Part shown: positions 22,028 to 24,282 of the stretch, piece by piece
How the letters are laid out: the number at the start of each line of letters is the position of its first letter
Position numbering within the stretch: the first letter of the stretch is position 1
Assembly (NCBI GenBank): GCA_036741695.1
Contig: DAINRU010000033.1
Location: forward strand, 1-24,282
Direction: 5' to 3'
DNA length: 24,282 nt
From: JAFANK01 sp036741695
Lineage (GTDB): Bacteria; Vulcanimicrobiota; Vulcanimicrobiia; Eremiobacterales; Eremiobacteraceae
Program-made: the position numbers and the translations under genes
The notes under the pieces: model-generated
What the model saw: only the letters and a program-made list of their open reading frames with translations
The model's database searches: none
Told to the model about the DNA's origin: nothing

Positions 22028-22832
22028 GCATTCCTCCTTCTCCACGACGCAGGCTTTCCGGTATATGGTTCACCTGCGGCGTAGCATCCGTGAGCGTGAG
22101 AATTTCAAAGCCGTCCGGCGTGACGGCGACCGTGTGCTCGAAGTGCGCTGAGAGCGAGCCGTCATCGGTCACCACGGTCCACTTGTCGGCTAGGGTCTTG
22201 ACGCGGAACGTGCCGACGTTGACCATGGGCTCGATCGCCAGCACCATGCCGGGCTTGAGCACGACACCTGTGCCCTTGCGGCCGTAGTTGGGGACCGGCG
22301 GCTCTTCATGCAGCGCCTGCCCGATACCGTGCCCGACGAGCGCGCGCACGACCGCATAGCCCTGCGCCTCCACGTACGATTGCACGGCGAAGCCGATGTC
22401 GGAGACATGGATACCGGGCCGCACGGCCTCGATGGCGATGGCCAGCGCGGTCCTGGTCACATCGAGCAGTCGCTCCGCTTGGGCCGAGACCTGTCCGACC
22501 GGCACGCTTGCCGCCATGTCCGAGAACCAGCCGTCGACGCATGAGCCGATGTCGATCTTGAAGATGTCGCCGTCGCGTAAGGTGCGCGAGCTTGGTATGC
22601 CGTGCACGATCTGCTCGTTGACCGACGTGCAGATGGAGCCCGCAAATCCATGATAGCCCAAAAACGCCGGCGTGCCGCCATCCGCGCGGATGAGCTCGTC
22701 GGCATAGGCATTGATGTCTTGGGTCGTCACGCCGGGCTTGACCGCATCCTTAAGCCTTTCCAATACGCGTGCCGTGACGCGGCCGCTCTGGCGCATCTTC
22801 TCAAGCTCGCGAGCGCTCTTGCACGTGATCAT
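21987..22832 (-). CDS. map: Methionine aminopeptidase, type I
   Basis: Map removes the initiator Met from new proteins. The five metal ligands are visible in the 281-residue protein: D94 and D105 (KIDIGSCVDGWFSD), H168 (ALVGHGIGQALHE), E201 (VLAIEPMV) and E232 (SAHFEHTVAV). H77 in VHGIP and H175 are the usual active-site histidines. The catalytic core ends near FEILTL (about 247). About 34 extra residues follow, and their last part is encoded over the start of infA. The ATG overlaps the adk stop as ATGA. The order secY-adk-map-infA is the classical one. Confidence 0.97.
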   Translation of the reverse strand: MITCKSARELEKMRQSGRVTARVLERLKDAVKPGVTTQDINAYADELIRADGGTPAFLGYHGFAGSICTSVNEQIVHGIPSSRTLRDGDIFKIDIGSCVDGWFSDMAASVPVGQVSAQAERLLDVTRTALAIAIEAVRPGIHVSDIGFAVQSYVEAQGYAVVRALVGHGIGQALHEEPPVPNYGRKGTGVVLKPGMVLAIEPMVNVGTFRVKTLADKWTVVTDDGSLSAHFEHTVAVTPDGFEILTLTDATPQVNHIPESLRRGEGGMRARQTPGRIQAIG

Positions 22833-23506
22833 GCGGTCGGCCCCACCGCTGCCTGCAGCGCGCTCATGATCCGGTTGAAGACCACGTCCATATCACCGTT
22901 GCCATCGACGACCCGCAGCAGCCCTGCGGCACCGTAATACTGGGCGAGCGGAGCGGTCTTGCGCTCGTACTCCGCCAAGCGGTTGACGACGGTTTTCTCA
23001 TCGTCGTCCGGGCGCTGGATCAGCGGACCGCCACAGCGGTCGCACACATCCGGCAGCCTCGTCCGCGCCGATTCCAGATGGTATGGTGTCTGGCAGATGG
23101 CGCAGAGACGCCGTCCTGTCAAGCGGCGTACCACTTCCGTGGGATCGACCTTGATCTCGATGACGCCGTCCAAGCGCAGTCCCTTGCGCTGCACGAGCGC
23201 GTCCAAGGCCGTCGCCTGCTGAGCCGTGCGCGGGAAACCGTCAAGAATGAAGCCGTTTTGCGCATCTGGCCGGGAGAGACGTTCCTCGACCAAGCCGATA
23301 GTGACGTCGTCGGGCACGAGCTTGCCGGCGTCCATGAAGGACTTGGCGGCGCTCCCCATGGGCGTGCGTTCCTTGACCGCGTTTCGGAATATATCACCTG
23401 TGCCGACCTGCGGGATCGCGAGCGCCAGCGCGAGCCTGCGGCCCTGCGTTCCTTTGCCCACTCCCGGTGGCCCCAGCAGCACGAGTCGCCATGCCCGAGC
23501 GCTCAT
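22829..23506 (-). CDS. adk: Adenylate kinase (zinc-LID type)
   Basis: Adk interconverts ATP plus AMP with two ADP. The 225-residue protein has the P-loop LLGPPGVGKGTQG (10-22), the AMP-site motifs TGDIFR and LDGFPRT (88-94), and a long LID with four cysteines (C135, C138, C155, C158) that should bind zinc, as in many Gram-positive and thermophile enzymes. The ATG overlaps the secY stop as ATGA, and the stop overlaps the map start the same way, so secY, adk and map look translationally coupled. Confidence 0.97.
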   Translation of the reverse strand: MSARAWRLVLLGPPGVGKGTQGRRLALALAIPQVGTGDIFRNAVKERTPMGSAAKSFMDAGKLVPDDVTIGLVEERLSRPDAQNGFILDGFPRTAQQATALDALVQRKGLRLDGVIEIKVDPTEVVRRLTGRRLCAICQTPYHLESARTRLPDVCDRCGGPLIQRPDDDEKTVVNRLAEYERKTAPLAQYYGAAGLLRVVDGNGDMDVVFNRIMSALQAAVGPTA

Positions 23507-24282
23507 TGCTTGATGAACCCCCGGTAATCGCGCATGGCTAGACGGGCCTCGATCTGCGTCATCGTGTCGAGCGCCACGCCGACGACGATGAGCAGCGACG
23601 TGCTGCCAAGGTAGAAGGTGGTGATGTGCGTCAGGCTCTGGGTCACGTTGGGCAGCACGGCCAGCAGGCCCAAGTAGATCGCAGCGACGGCGGTGATGCG
23701 ATGCAGTATCTTCTGCAGGTAGTCCGTCGTCGGCTTGCCTGGACGGATTCCGGGGATGAAGCCACCCTGCTTCTTCAAGGAATCGCCGATGTCCATGATG
23801 TTGACGACGACTTCGCTATAGAAGAACGTGAAGGCCACCACGAGGATGAAGTAGACGAAGTTGTACAGGAAGCTGCCGTAGTTGAAATACAGCGCTATGA
23901 ACTGCGCGAAGTTCTGACCCAGTGCGCTGCCGCTCTGCTGCGCCCATGACGACAGCTGCTGCGGCAGCAGCAAGATGGAAATGGCGAAGATGATCGAGAT
24001 GACGCCGGCGTTGTTGAGCCGCAGCGGGATGTAGGTGCTGCGACCACCATAAACCTTGCGGCCGACCACGCGCTTGGCGTACTGCACCGGCACGCGGCGC
24101 TGGCCCTGATACATGAAGATGATGGAGATGAGCGACAGCACGGCGATGAGCCCGAAGATGACCAGGCCCAAGATGTTGAGGCCGCCCTTCTCGCCGAGCG
24201 CCAGCGTCTGGCTGAAGTAGACCGGGTAGCGCAAGATGATGCCGACGAAGATGATGAGCGACACGCCGTTGCCGATGCCCTT
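23503..24282 (-). CDS. secY: Protein translocase subunit SecY (3' part; gene cut by window edge)
   Basis: The window holds the C-terminal 259 residues of the SecYEG channel. The frame is open to the edge, whose first visible residues KGIGNGVSLIIFVGI match the conserved SecY GIGNG(I/V)SLIIF segment. Further family marks are the cytoplasmic loop QRRVPVQYAKR...GGRSTYIPLRLNNAGVISIIFA, the segment KKQGGFIPGIRPGKPTTDYL, and the final helices to the C-terminus IEARLAMRDYRGFIKQ. The start codon lies outside. It is the first visible gene of the spc-operon tail. Confidence 0.97.
   Translation of the reverse strand, partial: KGIGNGVSLIIFVGIILRYPVYFSQTLALGEKGGLNILGLVIFGLIAVLSLISIIFMYQGQRRVPVQYAKRVVGRKVYGGRSTYIPLRLNNAGVISIIFAISILLLPQQLSSWAQQSGSALGQNFAQFIALYFNYGSFLYNFVYFILVVAFTFFYSEVVVNIMDIGDSLKKQGGFIPGIRPGKPTTDYLQKILHRITAVAAIYLGLLAVLPNVTQSLTHITTFYLGSTSLLIVVGVALDTMTQIEARLAMRDYRGFIKQ

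Overview
The window is compact, GC-rich (roughly 60% by eye) bacterial chromosome carrying mostly housekeeping genes. It looks like an uncultured, deep-branching lineage. My tentative guess is Candidatus Eremiobacterota or a relative such as Dormibacterota or Chloroflexota. That guess rests on overall style (fused heme A/heme O synthase, C+ ribosomal proteins L36 and S4, ftsQAZ attached to dnaE) and not on any marker that proves it. No insertion sequence, phage gene or CRISPR array was seen.

Layout, left to right. (1) Positions 1-1497 hold a tRNA-Leu(CAA) and an MFS exporter, both on the minus strand. (2) A minus-strand ctaA-ctaB fusion (heme A synthase joined to heme O synthase) is divergent from plus-strand aroA (EPSP synthase), with about 40 bp between the starts. 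(3) aroA is followed by an NHL-repeat beta-propeller lipoprotein gene. (4) A long minus-strand block reads dnaE, a Cof-type HAD phosphatase, ftsQ, ftsA, ftsZ, an SRPBCC protein, an FmdB zinc-ribbon protein and a small membrane protein; most junctions overlap or nearly touch, so replication and septum genes look co-transcribed. (5) A 438-bp divergent intergenic region separates dnaE from plus-strand pckA (ATP-type PEP carboxykinase), which is followed by an unfamiliar MobB/BioD-like P-loop NTPase with a cysteine cluster. (6) That gene converges, with a 50-bp tail overlap, on a minus-strand D-2-hydroxyacid dehydrogenase. (7) From 18.5 kb to the right edge lies the distal end of the spc/alpha ribosomal operon on the minus strand: secY (cut by the window edge), adk, map, infA, rpmJ, rpsM, rpsK, rpsD, rpoA, rplQ, closed by a Rho-independent terminator.

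The most unusual non-coding feature is a dispersed 26-28 bp hairpin element with a conserved flank. It occurs four times: before dnaE, twice between rpsM and rpsK, and once between infA and rpmJ. One copy shows a compensatory base-pair change. Other points to check are the rplQ terminator, which contains the start codon of the downstream dehydrogenase; two good in-frame starts for ftsZ and a very short FtsZ C-terminal linker; IF-1 with a basic N-terminal extension whose codons overlap map; Shine-Dalgarno motifs 11-15 nt from the start in several ribosomal genes; and a complete PHP metal-site set in DnaE. I found no clearly new multi-gene system. The hairpin family and the cysteine-cluster NTPase are the best candidates for something undescribed.
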